From Paenibacillus xylanilyticus (lineage in GTDB: Bacteria; Bacillota; Bacilli; Paenibacillales; Paenibacillaceae), in NCBI RefSeq assembly GCF_013359935.1, contig NZ_JABMCB010000177.1, forward strand, positions 202,075-266,074: DNA of 64,000 bases, written 5' to 3'. The notes beneath the pieces are model-generated. The model saw only the letters and a list, made by a program, of their open reading frames with translations. It ran no database searches and was not told the DNA's origin. This document shows, piece by piece, positions 1-8,287 of the stretch. Position numbers and translations under genes: made by a program. Numbering within the stretch: position 1 is the stretch's first letter; every line of letters begins with the position of its first letter.

Positions 1-1168
1 GACCTTGATTAAAGAGCGTTTGTCCCTCAACGGAGTACAAATAGTCGATCCAGCGCATGGTTGCTTCCGGATGCTCATTCACACTTGTGATGGCAAATGT
101 CCCATTCGCGGAGAGGCCCGGATGCATTCCATAAACAGGAGTTCCTGCAATATCACTCGCCACCGGTGTCATCAGCGGATTCTTCATTGCCGCGTCCGGG
201 TCGCCGCCCAGCGTAAAGTAGGAGAAATAGTCATTAAAGAGAGCAATTTGATTGTTTTCTCCCTTGGCTTTTTTCTGCTCAGGCGTCTGGGAGAAAGTCT
301 CGTGATCCAGCAGATCCTCTTTCCACAATCGATTCATGAATTCCAGATAACCTTTGTAACCTTCCTGCATCGGACTGTAGAACACCTTGTCTTGTTTATC
401 CACGTATACAACAGGGTCATAGATCCCCCAGAAGCCTAGAAAGTACATTCTCAGATCGTCCAGCTTCACGGAAGTCAGCGGAATTTCATCAGCTTGGCCG
501 TTGCCATTCGGATCTTCAGTCTTTACCCGCTTCAGTAATGCATACAATTCCTCTGTCGTCTTCGGCAGTTCCTTCACGCCAAGCGCTTCCAGCATACTGC
601 CGTTATACCACATCGGGCTGCGATACCAGACTGCAGCACTGTCAATGAAAGGAAGGGCGTAAATATGTCCTTCGGGAGTTGTGAACGATTTTCGAATGTC
701 CGGATTTTCATCAAACAACTTTTTAATGTTTGGAGCATATCCCCCATCAATGTACGGCTCAAGCGGAACAAGCGAACCTTGGGTACCGTAGGTCACCTGC
801 TCTGCAGGTGTAAGGTCGGCTCCGTACAGTACATCAGGCAAATCACCACTTGCAAAGACAAGGTTTTTCTTGGTTGCAAAGCTGTCAATCGGAGTGAGCT
901 GGAATTCAAACTTGATGTTCGTAAGCTTTTCCGCTTCCTGAATGACCGGCATCGTATTCCAATCCGCAACGCCTACATCCTGAGACATCATGGTCAATGT
1001 GATCGGTTCCTCCACAATAGGAAAACCCTCTTGTTTTACCCCTGTCTCTTCCGGTGTCCCCGGTTCAGCGGTTGAACCGCCATCAGGAGAGGTTCCGCAT
1101 GCCGCAAGCATGCTTGCAGCAAGGATCAAACTTAGAAGAACCGTTGACTTCTTGTGAGCTCTCTTCAT
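1..1168 (-). CDS. Extracellular solute-binding lipoprotein of a sugar ABC importer (C-terminus cut off)
   Basis: This is the membrane-anchored substrate-capture subunit of an ABC importer. The N-terminus reads MKRAHKKSTVLLSLILA, then a hydrophobic core and an LAAC lipobox, followed by a Gly/Ser/Thr/Pro/Glu-rich linker typical of lipoproteins. The mature part has the solute-binding fold signatures of the LplA/YtcQ group, such as a DLPDVLYG-like segment and DPNGNGQADEIPLT, an Asp/Asn-rich calcium-type loop. About 390 residues are present; the family is usually 500-560, and the stop lies beyond base 1. It follows the two permease genes at 1208-3089 on the same strand, so the order is permease, permease, binding protein. 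Known family members import oligosaccharides or uronate sugars; the substrate cannot be read here. Confidence 0.93.
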   Translation of the reverse strand, partial: MKRAHKKSTVLLSLILAASMLAACGTSPDGGSTAEPGTPEETGVKQEGFPIVEEPITLTMMSQDVGVADWNTMPVIQEAEKLTNIKFEFQLTPIDSFATKKNLVFASGDLPDVLYGADLTPAEQVTYGTQGSLVPLEPYIDGGYAPNIKKLFDENPDIRKSFTTPEGHIYALPFIDSAAVWYRSPMWYNGSMLEALGVKELPKTTEELYALLKRVKTEDPNGNGQADEIPLTSVKLDDLRMYFLGFWGIYDPVVYVDKQDKVFYSPMQEGYKGYLEFMNRLWKEDLLDHETFSQTPEQKKAKGENNQIALFNDYFSYFTLGGDPDAAMKNPLMTPVASDIAGTPVYGMHPGLSANGTFAITSVNEHPEATMRWIDYLYSVEGQTLFNQG

Positions 1169-1207
1169 GACAACAACTCCCTTTTCGGATGATATATATG
1201 GTATAGA

Positions 1208-2116
1208 TCAGCCCTTGACGGAACCAATCATGACACCCTGAACAAAATAACGCTGCAAAAACGGATATACGATAATAACCGGCAGTGTGGATACAATGAT
1301 GACTGCATAGCGAACGAGTGCCGCTACTTCGGCTTTGTTATTCAGTGCTGAGGCAGCTGAACTGTCCATCATGCCGGAGCCCTGGGCCGACATTTCCTGC
1401 AGCACGAGGATCTGTCTTAATACGAGCTGAAGCGGATATTTTGCCGAATCATTCAAATAAATCATCGCTGAGAAATAACTGTTCCAGTGCCCTACACCGT
1501 AGAAGAGCGCCATAACGGCTATGATCGGCATGGACAGCGGAAGTACGATTTTGAAAAACAGCTTGAAATTAGAACAACCATCAATCTGTGCGGCTTCCTG
1601 AAGCTCACTCGGGATCGTTCCCTGGAAGAAGGTACGGGAGACGATGATGTTCCATACCGAAGCTGCGGAAGGCAAAATCAGTGCCCACATGCTGTTAATC
1701 ATGCCGAGCTCCTTAATCAGCAGATAACTCGGTACCAACCCTCCGCCGAAGAACATCGTGAACATAAAGACCCCCATAAAGAACCCTCTGCCAACCAAGT
1801 CTCTTCTGCTGAGCGCATACGCCGCCGGAATGGTGAATATCAGGTTTACAACAGTACCCACAACCGTATACAAAATGGTGTTTGCATAACCTGACCAGAT
1901 CCGTTGATCCTGAAGTACTCTTTGATACCCTTCAAACGTGATATCCTTGGGAAAGAGCCACATCGCACCCGAAGCAACTTCTTTCGGATTGCTGATTGAA
2001 GCACTGATCATATAGACCAGCGGATAGGCTACAAGGAGAAACGCAATCGTAACGTAGATATAGTTCAGGGTCAGAAAAATTTTGTCTTGTCTCGTTTCTT
2101 GTATACCGGTTAACAT
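1208..2116 (-). CDS. Carbohydrate ABC transporter permease, LplC/YtcP family
   Basis: Inner-membrane permease of about 302 residues, one half of the transmembrane channel of the sugar importer. It has six hydrophobic segments and the cytoplasmic EAA loop (EAAQIDGCSNFKLFFKIVLP, roughly residues 190-210) that docks the ATPase. The C-terminus FVQGVMIGSVKG is typical of this family. I place the start at the ATG at 2116 because AAGGAGGGGG lies 4 bases upstream; an open frame runs 26 codons further back but has no ribosome site. The partner permease ends 13 bases upstream and the binding-protein gene begins 39 bases downstream, so the three are one operon. No ATPase gene is in view; these systems commonly share a distant MsmX-type ATPase. 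Confidence 0.94.
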   Translation of the reverse strand: MLTGIQETRQDKIFLTLNYIYVTIAFLLVAYPLVYMISASISNPKEVASGAMWLFPKDITFEGYQRVLQDQRIWSGYANTILYTVVGTVVNLIFTIPAAYALSRRDLVGRGFFMGVFMFTMFFGGGLVPSYLLIKELGMINSMWALILPSAASVWNIIVSRTFFQGTIPSELQEAAQIDGCSNFKLFFKIVLPLSMPIIAVMALFYGVGHWNSYFSAMIYLNDSAKYPLQLVLRQILVLQEMSAQGSGMMDSSAASALNNKAEVAALVRYAVIIVSTLPVIIVYPFLQRYFVQGVMIGSVKG

Positions 2117-2129
2117 GGTTCCCCCTCCT

Positions 2130-3089
2130 TTACCAAAGACTGTTCTCACTCGTCTTGCGGACAATCTGATTGACCGTAACGAGCAGGAACGCATTAATCA
2201 CAGAGTTAAACAGGCCCACAGCAGTAGAGAAGCTGTATTGTGCATTTTCAAGACCCGAACGATATACAAAAGTGGAAATGACATCTGACGATTCCATATT
2301 CAGCGGGTTCTGCATGAGCAGGATTTTCTCAAACCCAACTCCAAGCAGACTTCCCATGTTCAAAATGAGCAGAATCGTCATTGTTGGTACCAGCACGGGA
2401 ATGTTGATGTGCCGAATTCGTTGCAGTCTGTTTGCCCCATCTATAATCGCTGCTTCATGTAGGCCAGGATCTACTGCCGACAACGCAGCAAGGTAGATGA
2501 TTGTACCCCAGCCCGCACTCTGCCACACGCCGGAAAGCACATATACCGTCTTGAACCATGCCGGGCTTGTCAGAAATGCAGGCGCATCGATACCCATCCA
2601 TTCCACAAAACGGATCAAAATTCCGGTGGATGGAGACAAAAAGGCAATCACCATACCAACCATCACGACAACAGAGATAAAATGAGGCGCATAAGTAACC
2701 GTCTGGACCAGCTTTTTGAATCGCTTGTGTTTCAATTCATTGAACGCTAGCGCTAGAATAATCGGAATTGGAAACCCGACAGCGAGCTCATACAAACTGA
2801 TGCTTAGTGTGTTCCACATCAAATCCCAGAAATAATAGGATTCAAAGAATCGAACAAAGTGATCGAAACCTACCCAGGAACTCCCGAATACTCCCCGTAC
2901 CGGATTGTAATTTTTGAACGCAATCTGGATACCGTACATGGGTCCGTAGTGAAAGATGAGAAAATACAGAAATGCGGGTGCGATAAACAAATACAGCTCC
3001 CAGTTCCTCCAGATTTTTTGCCATCGCTTCCTGCTGATTTTCGGCTGGTATAAAGTCTGTTGCTGATTGACCGTTTTTACTTCCTGCAC
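2130..3089 (-). CDS. Carbohydrate ABC transporter permease, LplB/YteP family (GTG start)
   Basis: First gene of the importer operon, a permease of about 319 residues. It shows WRNWELYLFIAPAF at the first membrane segment, a HYGPMYGIQIAFKNY motif just after it, and the EAA loop LHEAAIIDGANRLQRIRHIN near residue 215. These are hallmarks of the LplB/YteP family that pairs with LplC/YtcP. I choose the GTG at 3089 as start: AGAAGGAGG sits 9 bases before it, whereas the ATG ten codons upstream has no ribosome site. A promoter and a cre-like site lie upstream at 3269-3338. Confidence 0.93.
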   Translation of the reverse strand: MQEVKTVNQQQTLYQPKISRKRWQKIWRNWELYLFIAPAFLYFLIFHYGPMYGIQIAFKNYNPVRGVFGSSWVGFDHFVRFFESYYFWDLMWNTLSISLYELAVGFPIPIILALAFNELKHKRFKKLVQTVTYAPHFISVVVMVGMVIAFLSPSTGILIRFVEWMGIDAPAFLTSPAWFKTVYVLSGVWQSAGWGTIIYLAALSAVDPGLHEAAIIDGANRLQRIRHINIPVLVPTMTILLILNMGSLLGVGFEKILLMQNPLNMESSDVISTFVYRSGLENAQYSFSTAVGLFNSVINAFLLVTVNQIVRKTSENSLW

Positions 3090-3268
3090 ACAGGATCGCC
3101 TCCTTCTGTCGTTTCTCATGTTTGGGTCGTGCGCCGCAGGAAAAGATTGAAAGATTCATTTTACATGTTAGTTTTGTTGGCGCAGCATTAGCTTAACAAT
3201 AGAGGATCACGCATTTTTTCGTAAATATGTCATTTTGTCAAAGCGCATAAACATTGATGTACCAGGGT

Positions 3269-3297
3269 TATATAAGATTTTAACTCCATTTTTACAA
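3269..3297 (-). promoter_or_regulatory. Candidate sigma-A promoter of the sugar importer operon
   Basis: On the minus strand TTGTAA (3292-3297), a 17-base spacer and TATATA (3269-3274) form a plausible -35/-10 pair, giving a leader of about 170 bases before the GTG start at 3089. The -35 overlaps a small inverted repeat, TTTTAC-AATC-GTAAAA (3290-3305), that could be an operator. The match is moderate and no other promoter is obvious in this AT-rich stretch. Confidence 0.45.
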
Positions 3298-3324
3298 TCG
3301 TAAAATGTGTAATTTTCACCTAAA

Positions 3325-3338
3325 AGAAAGCGATTCCA
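3325..3338 (+). promoter_or_regulatory. Candidate CcpA cre site upstream of the sugar importer
   Basis: AGAAAGCGATTCCA matches the cre consensus TGNAANCGNWNNCA with a single mismatch at the first base. It lies about 30 bases upstream of the proposed -35, on the far side from the importer genes. Catabolite control of a carbohydrate importer would be expected, and ccpA is present at 26488-27495, but such short sites occur by chance in AT-rich DNA. Confidence 0.4.
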
Positions 3339-3576
3339 TTTGTAAAAGTGGAAAATTACCAATTGAAAAATTGGCATACATACGATCTATTTTACATCAT
3401 TTTTACTTTTTCTTGAGCGAACATGACTTTAATGTGTTAATTTAAATGACATACTCCTAACAAATATTCGATTGGTTAAGTGAGGAGTTTGACTTTTTTA
3501 AAGTAATGGAACATCCCCCTATTCGGTATGTACAGCACGTATTGCTTAGATGAGATCGAGCCTTATTCCTACCAAC

Positions 3577-3605
3577 AAAAAAAAGCCGCCAATGGGGCGA
3601 CTTCT
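3577..3605 (-). terminator. Terminator after the ylbF-ylbG pair
   Basis: On the minus strand an AAGTCGCCC/GGCGGCTT stem (one mismatch) is followed by TTTTTTTT. It lies about 70 bases past the ylbG stop codon. Confidence 0.75.
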
Positions 3606-3676
3606 ATTGCAAATATGTTTTTGTATTTCCACACTTATGTCAGCCCAACAATCATTGTTATTGGTGAACGTATTGG

Positions 3677-3943
3677 TTATATCCCGTAAAAACTTGTTTT
3701 GTCCATCGTTTTGCTGGCATACTCTGTTTTGATCTCGTTCCGATAGGAACGTTCAATCTTGCGCACATAGGAAAGCCGCTTCACATTTTTCATCGTATCT
3801 TCAGCCCGCTCTGCATTAACGTACATGACGACATAATGCATTCGGCGGGAAATGTAATGAACGGTACCATACTTTTCGAGGTTGCGGGCCGCTTTTAAAT
3901 CACTAACCCAAATAATAAATCCTGTCCTTTCCGCAAACATCAT
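3677..3943 (-). CDS. ylbG: YlbG family protein (DUF2129)
   Basis: A small cytosolic protein of 88 residues. The core pattern is GFIIWVSDLKAARNLEKYG followed by VHYISRRMHYVVMYVN and a KIERSYRNEIKTEY segment, matching the YlbG/DUF2129 family of Bacilli in both length and order. Its biochemical role is unknown. It lies 84 bases downstream of ylbF in the same direction, an arrangement conserved in Bacillus, so co-transcription is likely. Two adjacent ATG codons could serve as start; a GGGGAAG ribosome site precedes both. The last 12 residues are a variable tail. Confidence 0.88.
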   Translation of the reverse strand: MMFAERTGFIIWVSDLKAARNLEKYGTVHYISRRMHYVVMYVNAERAEDTMKNVKRLSYVRKIERSYRNEIKTEYASKTMDKTSFYGI

Positions 3944-4027
3944 CTTCCCCGCCTCTCTTATAATGGAGACCGGACACTTCCGAGGAGAAGGTCCGGTCTA
4001 TATGGAATTTAATTTATTGGAATTCGG

Positions 4028-4468
4028 TTAACCGCAGCTGCATTTGCCGCCGCTGCCACAGCCGCCACCTTTTGGATTCGGGTCATTGCTTGGAACCTTA
4101 ATGGTGGTAGACACTGCGTAAGCAATGGTCTCCGACATCTGATGCAGCATCTCATCCAGCGCTCTCTCCGCCTGCTTGAAACGGGCTACTGCCTCAATTT
4201 GTTCCAATTCCTGTTCCAGAGCTCTTACCTGGTCTTTTGCAGCATGATAATCCGGGTGGAAGTGCCCAAAACGCTGTGTTTCTTCAAACAGTTCCTTTTT
4301 GGCATTCAGCTTGCGTATTCCAGCTTGGATCTCCGGATTGGTTTCAACTTGCTGCTTCCAATATAAATAATCCGATACTTCGGCAGATTGGTTAATCATG
4401 TCGCCCAGTTCATATGCGCCCGTCAACACTTGGGCCATATCGACCGTGTTCAATTCCGCTACGCTCAT
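4028..4468 (-). CDS. ylbF: YlbF family regulator with C-terminal cysteine cluster
   Basis: In Bacillus, YlbF (RicF) forms a complex with YmcA and YaaT that works with RNase Y in mRNA maturation and affects competence, sporulation and biofilm; that complex has been reported to hold [4Fe-4S] clusters. Here the protein begins MSVAELNTVDMAQVL and is predominantly helical, with long amphipathic helices through residues 15-120. It ends in a glycine/cysteine tail, CGSGGKCSCG, with three cysteines, consistent with an Fe-S role. I place the start at ATG 4468 (about 146 residues); ATG 4477, three codons upstream, is also possible. ylbG follows 84 bases downstream. Confidence 0.88.
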   Translation of the reverse strand: MSVAELNTVDMAQVLTGAYELGDMINQSAEVSDYLYWKQQVETNPEIQAGIRKLNAKKELFEETQRFGHFHPDYHAAKDQVRALEQELEQIEAVARFKQAERALDEMLHQMSETIAYAVSTTIKVPSNDPNPKGGGCGSGGKCSCG

Positions 4469-4592
4469 GAAATTCATCCTATCTATATATAAAGTTCTAC
4501 GTAAGGTAGACTACTTTATCATAGCATATCCCCCGATAGTTAAGAAGAGTTTTTCCTGCAATTAGAAAATAGGGGAACATGAGCTTCATGCG

Positions 4593-6368
4593 TCATATCT
4601 GCTCTGGTACGATCAGTCGTATCTTGTCCCAGTCCATAGGCGAGATGGTACACCGCTCTATTGCTCTCTCGTCTGTCCCAGGGACAACCCAGCCTGTCAG
4701 CGTCCAATCGTCATGACCCTGGATTTGTTCCGGAATAATGTATACCACGGACTGATCTTTTTTCAGACTCAGCTTGGTCTGCCATTCTATCGCTTTTGCC
4801 GTAATCTGACGAGTTGTGGACATGTGATACCGCCGCCAATCGTTATGCCACATGTCCGGAATTGACCCGTACTCTGGTAAAAGATCCGATGGCTCCACTA
4901 TGAACTGCTCTTGCTCATATATAAACGAATCCGGCCCAAGATGGAATAGTCCCTCCCTACCCTGTACATAAAAGCTTGCTTGTGAATCACCAGGTTCAAT
5001 CACGTGATCATCCTTGTCGTTCAAAAAGGAGTCAATCGACTTTATAATCTGATTATTCGCTGCATTTTTATCACTCTGCGTCTTCAAGCGATCCCATTCA
5101 CTTCCCCATTGTTGGATCGCCATACGTACATGCTCTGGGACTCTCATGGCAGCATAACAGTCAAGGAATTCCATCACTTTGTCACACGTAAACCCGTTTC
5201 GTGACGCATTCATGATTTGTTCTTTGGTCACACGATAAATACTCATCCGGTCGAGGCTGATCAATTCGGCGCAGTACTCCAGTTTCCAGCGAACTTGTGG
5301 AATCACCTCTGGTGGGACCATAATTTCGAAGTCAGGCTGCACAAAGAAGACTTCCTTGCCAGTATCCATGGCTTGCTGTACCTCCGAGTGTAACAACGCT
5401 TCAGGATCAACCAGCCAGCGATAAAACAAGTTGCCAGAAGCATCTTCACCAATCTCGCCGTATCCCCATCCAGCTAGAGCATTGAGCCAGCTCCGGACAT
5501 ATTCTGACTGTCCAGCATCCCCGGTTTCCCCGTTCTTGTTACGCTGCAGAATCACATCTGCAATATCGAACCACGTATACTGGCTTGCACCTAACAATAT
5601 CAAACGGTAGCGAAAATGTTGTACCTCTGGGCTCGATATACCATATCGACCCATACACACCTTGAATATTTCGCGATGCATGAAGGGCCAAGACTGCTTT
5701 AACCAGTAACCCAGAGAGGCAGCATCTACCTGTATTTTTTCTTGATCCTTATGGAGAAGCCCCAGGCTGAGCAGCATATCCAAAAGGATGGCAACATGGG
5801 CAGGATACACATCCGGATGTTCGTACTGCAAGTTTAACCCGACAAAATCTTCGGCACACCAATGAGTCATGGCACTTAAGCGCTGCAGCATTCTTTTGTG
5901 GACTGTACCTTTACTGGTTAATGTGAGATTTTCTCTGGCGATCCAGGCCAGAATATGAATGATTTCAACAGCGATATCCGGTTTGGCTTCTTGGATCACT
6001 TGAATTGGATTACTCTGGGTCATCTTAAGTTCAAGTCCATCCCGCCCCATATCCCGCTCCGGCAAACCGTTATCCCTGATCCTTTGTGCGTATGCTGCCG
6101 TTAATGCGGGGATGAGGTGAACCGGGATGTAGTATAAGCTCTCCCCCCATGTCTTGCGTACAGCCCTAATCCACCCCTTCTGCCTTAGACGAATAAACGC
6201 TGACCTGGCTTCCACCCCGCTCAGTCCTTCTGCCGCTGACTCGGACGTTGTCATCATTGTGGAAAAGGGTTGACCTGCATGTTTGTGAAAAAGAGCACCC
6301 AGTACTACTTGCTCTGAAGGTAAAAGTTCCGTTAGCTCTTTTGGTTCCGATGCTTCGTATACTCGCAT
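4593..6368 (-). CDS. Helicase-associated domain protein partnered with XPB-type helicase
   Basis: A 591-residue cytosolic protein that I assign by context and overall pattern to the helicase-associated (XPB/Ssl2 N-terminal-like, Helicase_C_3) proteins. The first 80 residues look like a winged-helix region (a GVEARSAFIRLRQKGWIRAV recognition-helix pattern). The segment KEVFFVQPDFEIMVPPEV near residue 340 is the characteristic helicase-associated motif, followed by LISLDRMSIYRVTKEQIMNA. It has no Walker motifs, so it is not an ATPase. It starts 45 bases after the stop of the XPB helicase gene on the same strand, so the two are almost certainly co-transcribed. The function is unproven; a DNA-binding or regulatory partner for the helicase is an inference. 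Confidence 0.8.
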   Translation of the reverse strand: MRVYEASEPKELTELLPSEQVVLGALFHKHAGQPFSTMMTTSESAAEGLSGVEARSAFIRLRQKGWIRAVRKTWGESLYYIPVHLIPALTAAYAQRIRDNGLPERDMGRDGLELKMTQSNPIQVIQEAKPDIAVEIIHILAWIARENLTLTSKGTVHKRMLQRLSAMTHWCAEDFVGLNLQYEHPDVYPAHVAILLDMLLSLGLLHKDQEKIQVDAASLGYWLKQSWPFMHREIFKVCMGRYGISSPEVQHFRYRLILLGASQYTWFDIADVILQRNKNGETGDAGQSEYVRSWLNALAGWGYGEIGEDASGNLFYRWLVDPEALLHSEVQQAMDTGKEVFFVQPDFEIMVPPEVIPQVRWKLEYCAELISLDRMSIYRVTKEQIMNASRNGFTCDKVMEFLDCYAAMRVPEHVRMAIQQWGSEWDRLKTQSDKNAANNQIIKSIDSFLNDKDDHVIEPGDSQASFYVQGREGLFHLGPDSFIYEQEQFIVEPSDLLPEYGSIPDMWHNDWRRYHMSTTRQITAKAIEWQTKLSLKKDQSVVYIIPEQIQGHDDWTLTGWVVPGTDERAIERCTISPMDWDKIRLIVPEQI

Positions 6369-6413
6369 TGGCTTTGCCCTGCCTTTCTATACCACACTTA
6401 CGCCTGGTGGCAG

Positions 6414-8105
6414 TTACATATGTTCATGGATAACGGAGTATTCATAACCTTGCTCCACCAAAAACATCTGGCGACGCAATGCAAACTCCTGTTCCCTGCT
6501 ATCTTCCGATACGAGCGTATAAAAATAGGCTTTATTATCTCCCGGCTTAGGCCTCAAAATCCTGCCCAGTCGCTGTGCCTCTTCCTGCCTTGAGCCATAA
6601 CTTCCCGATATTTCAAGCGCTACAGCTGCATCCGGAAGGTCCACGGCAAAGTTCGCCACCTTGGAAACCACAATTGTTTTGATCTCGCCCCGGCGAAAGG
6701 ATTCAAACCACTTCACCCGTTCATGTTGGGACATCATGCCAGAAATCAGTGGCGCGTCAATTTCCCGGGCAATGGTTTCGAGCTGATCCAGATATTGACC
6801 TATCACAAGTGCAGGCAGATCATGGTGTTGACGCAGCAATCGCCTTATCACTTGCAGCTTTGCCGGATTTTCAGCCGCAAGACGAAACTGATGTTTTGCT
6901 TCAGCCTCCAGGTAACTTGTTTTCAGATCCGTCGAAAAAGGAATGCGGATTTCCTGGCACTGCACATTGGCAATCCAGCCTTGCCGCTCTAGGTCTTTCC
7001 ATGGCATATCATACAGTTTAGGACCGATGAGGGAGAATACATCCTGCTCACACCCATCTTCCCTTACCAGGGTTGCGGTTAATCCCAGTCTTCGCGTAGC
7101 TTGAATATCTGCCGTAGCCCGAAATACGGGTGCTGGCAGCAAATGCACCTCGTCATAAATGATGAGCCCCCATTCCCGCTCACTCAGCAATTTAATGTGA
7201 GTAAAATCGGAATCTTTGGATTTTCTGTGGGTAAGGATCTGATAGGTTGCCACGGTGACAGGCCGCACCTGTTTTTTTTGACCGGAGTATTCACCGATTT
7301 GATCACAGGTAAGCGTCGTCTTATCCTGTAACTCTTGGATCCACTGCCGAACCGAGGTTGTGTTGGAGGTCAATATGAGGCATTCGCATTGAAGCCTTTC
7401 CAGAACAGCCATGCCAATGACGGTTTTTCCAGCTCCACAAGGCAATACGAGCAGACCGCTGCCACCCATGCCTTCACTTCCCTCAAAAGCGTCAACGGCT
7501 TCTCTCTGATATGAACGCAGCCCAAAAGCTTCCTGATCCGAATCGGTTTCATGAAGGTCATTCGCTTCACTTTTCCAGCCAAAAGAAAGACGTGTTCCGG
7601 GGCGGTATCCGGCATAATCCAGTACAGGGTAGCCCAAACGCGTCAATTCTTGCTTAAGTAATCCTCGCTGTTCTCCGCGAACCACAAGCTCGTCCGGAGC
7701 CACACGTTCCATACGAAAAGCTGCAATGGTCTTTAGCCCAGTCAACTCGTCAAGCAGTTGTTCACTGTCTCCGACCAGGCGCAGACGCTGATGGTCCTTT
7801 TCCCAATTGAGCTTCAACTTCCCGTATTGACCCATAATCCTTCGAATATCCTGTATGAGGGCCGCTGGTACGTTCCAGCGAGAAACGGACTCCAGACTGC
7901 TAATGACTTGATCAGCACTCCATCCAAGTGCAGCAGCATTCCAAAGAGATAATGATGTCATGCGGTAGGTATGGAAGCCCTCAGGGGTCTTCACAAGTTC
8001 GGCGAATGTTCCTAGTCGTGCGCGGGCCTGCTCGAATCCGGGATGACCCACTTCCAGCAGTATCGTAAAATCCCGCTGAACAATACATGCATCTGTCGTC
8101 TCCAT
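6414..8105 (-). CDS. XPB-like superfamily 2 DNA repair helicase
   Basis: A 563-residue ATP-dependent DNA helicase resembling eukaryotic and archaeal XPB. Order seen: an N-terminal helicase-associated region, a damage-recognition-like stretch with LRSYQREAVDAFEGSEG (Q-motif position), Walker A LPCGAGKTVIGMAV near residue 225, motif II YDEVHLLPAPVF, motif III LGLTATLVREDG, and in the second RecA domain VVSKVANFAVDLPDAAVALE with EEAQRLGRILRPK (motif VI). An AGGAGG ribosome site lies 7 bases before the ATG. The operon partner at 4593-6368 follows. XPB unwinds DNA at lesions in excision repair and transcription in eukaryotes; the bacterial role is poorly defined. No Bax1-type nuclease is nearby. 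Confidence 0.92.
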   Translation of the reverse strand: METTDACIVQRDFTILLEVGHPGFEQARARLGTFAELVKTPEGFHTYRMTSLSLWNAAALGWSADQVISSLESVSRWNVPAALIQDIRRIMGQYGKLKLNWEKDHQRLRLVGDSEQLLDELTGLKTIAAFRMERVAPDELVVRGEQRGLLKQELTRLGYPVLDYAGYRPGTRLSFGWKSEANDLHETDSDQEAFGLRSYQREAVDAFEGSEGMGGSGLLVLPCGAGKTVIGMAVLERLQCECLILTSNTTSVRQWIQELQDKTTLTCDQIGEYSGQKKQVRPVTVATYQILTHRKSKDSDFTHIKLLSEREWGLIIYDEVHLLPAPVFRATADIQATRRLGLTATLVREDGCEQDVFSLIGPKLYDMPWKDLERQGWIANVQCQEIRIPFSTDLKTSYLEAEAKHQFRLAAENPAKLQVIRRLLRQHHDLPALVIGQYLDQLETIAREIDAPLISGMMSQHERVKWFESFRRGEIKTIVVSKVANFAVDLPDAAVALEISGSYGSRQEEAQRLGRILRPKPGDNKAYFYTLVSEDSREQEFALRRQMFLVEQGYEYSVIHEHM

Positions 8106-8230
8106 CCCTGCTCCTCCTGTCTGATGGAATTACGTTGTGCTCTCTACGGATAAGCATGCATAACAAAAAGTCCAGTTCCGGCAAACCCAGAAATGAACCT
8201 TCGCAGCCGACACTCCCATCCTGGTCATAC

Positions 8231-8264
8231 AAAAAAGAGCACCCTACTTCTAAGAGTAGGATGC
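8231..8264 (-). terminator. Terminator after M20 amidohydrolase gene
   Basis: On the minus strand a CCTACT/AGTAGG stem extended by GCA/TGC and followed by TTTTTT, 24 bases beyond the stop at 8288. Confidence 0.8.
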
Positions 8265-8287
8265 CCAACTATACCCAAAACATTCTG

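Larger units (their letters stand above)
3090..3676. other. AT-rich intergenic region between ylbG and the sugar importer
   Basis: About 590 bases with no convincing reading frame. It holds the importer promoter and cre-like site (3269-3338) near one end and the ylbG terminator (3577-3605) near the other. Between 3340 and 3560 I see only AT-rich sequence with scattered TTTTAC words. Confidence 0.6.
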
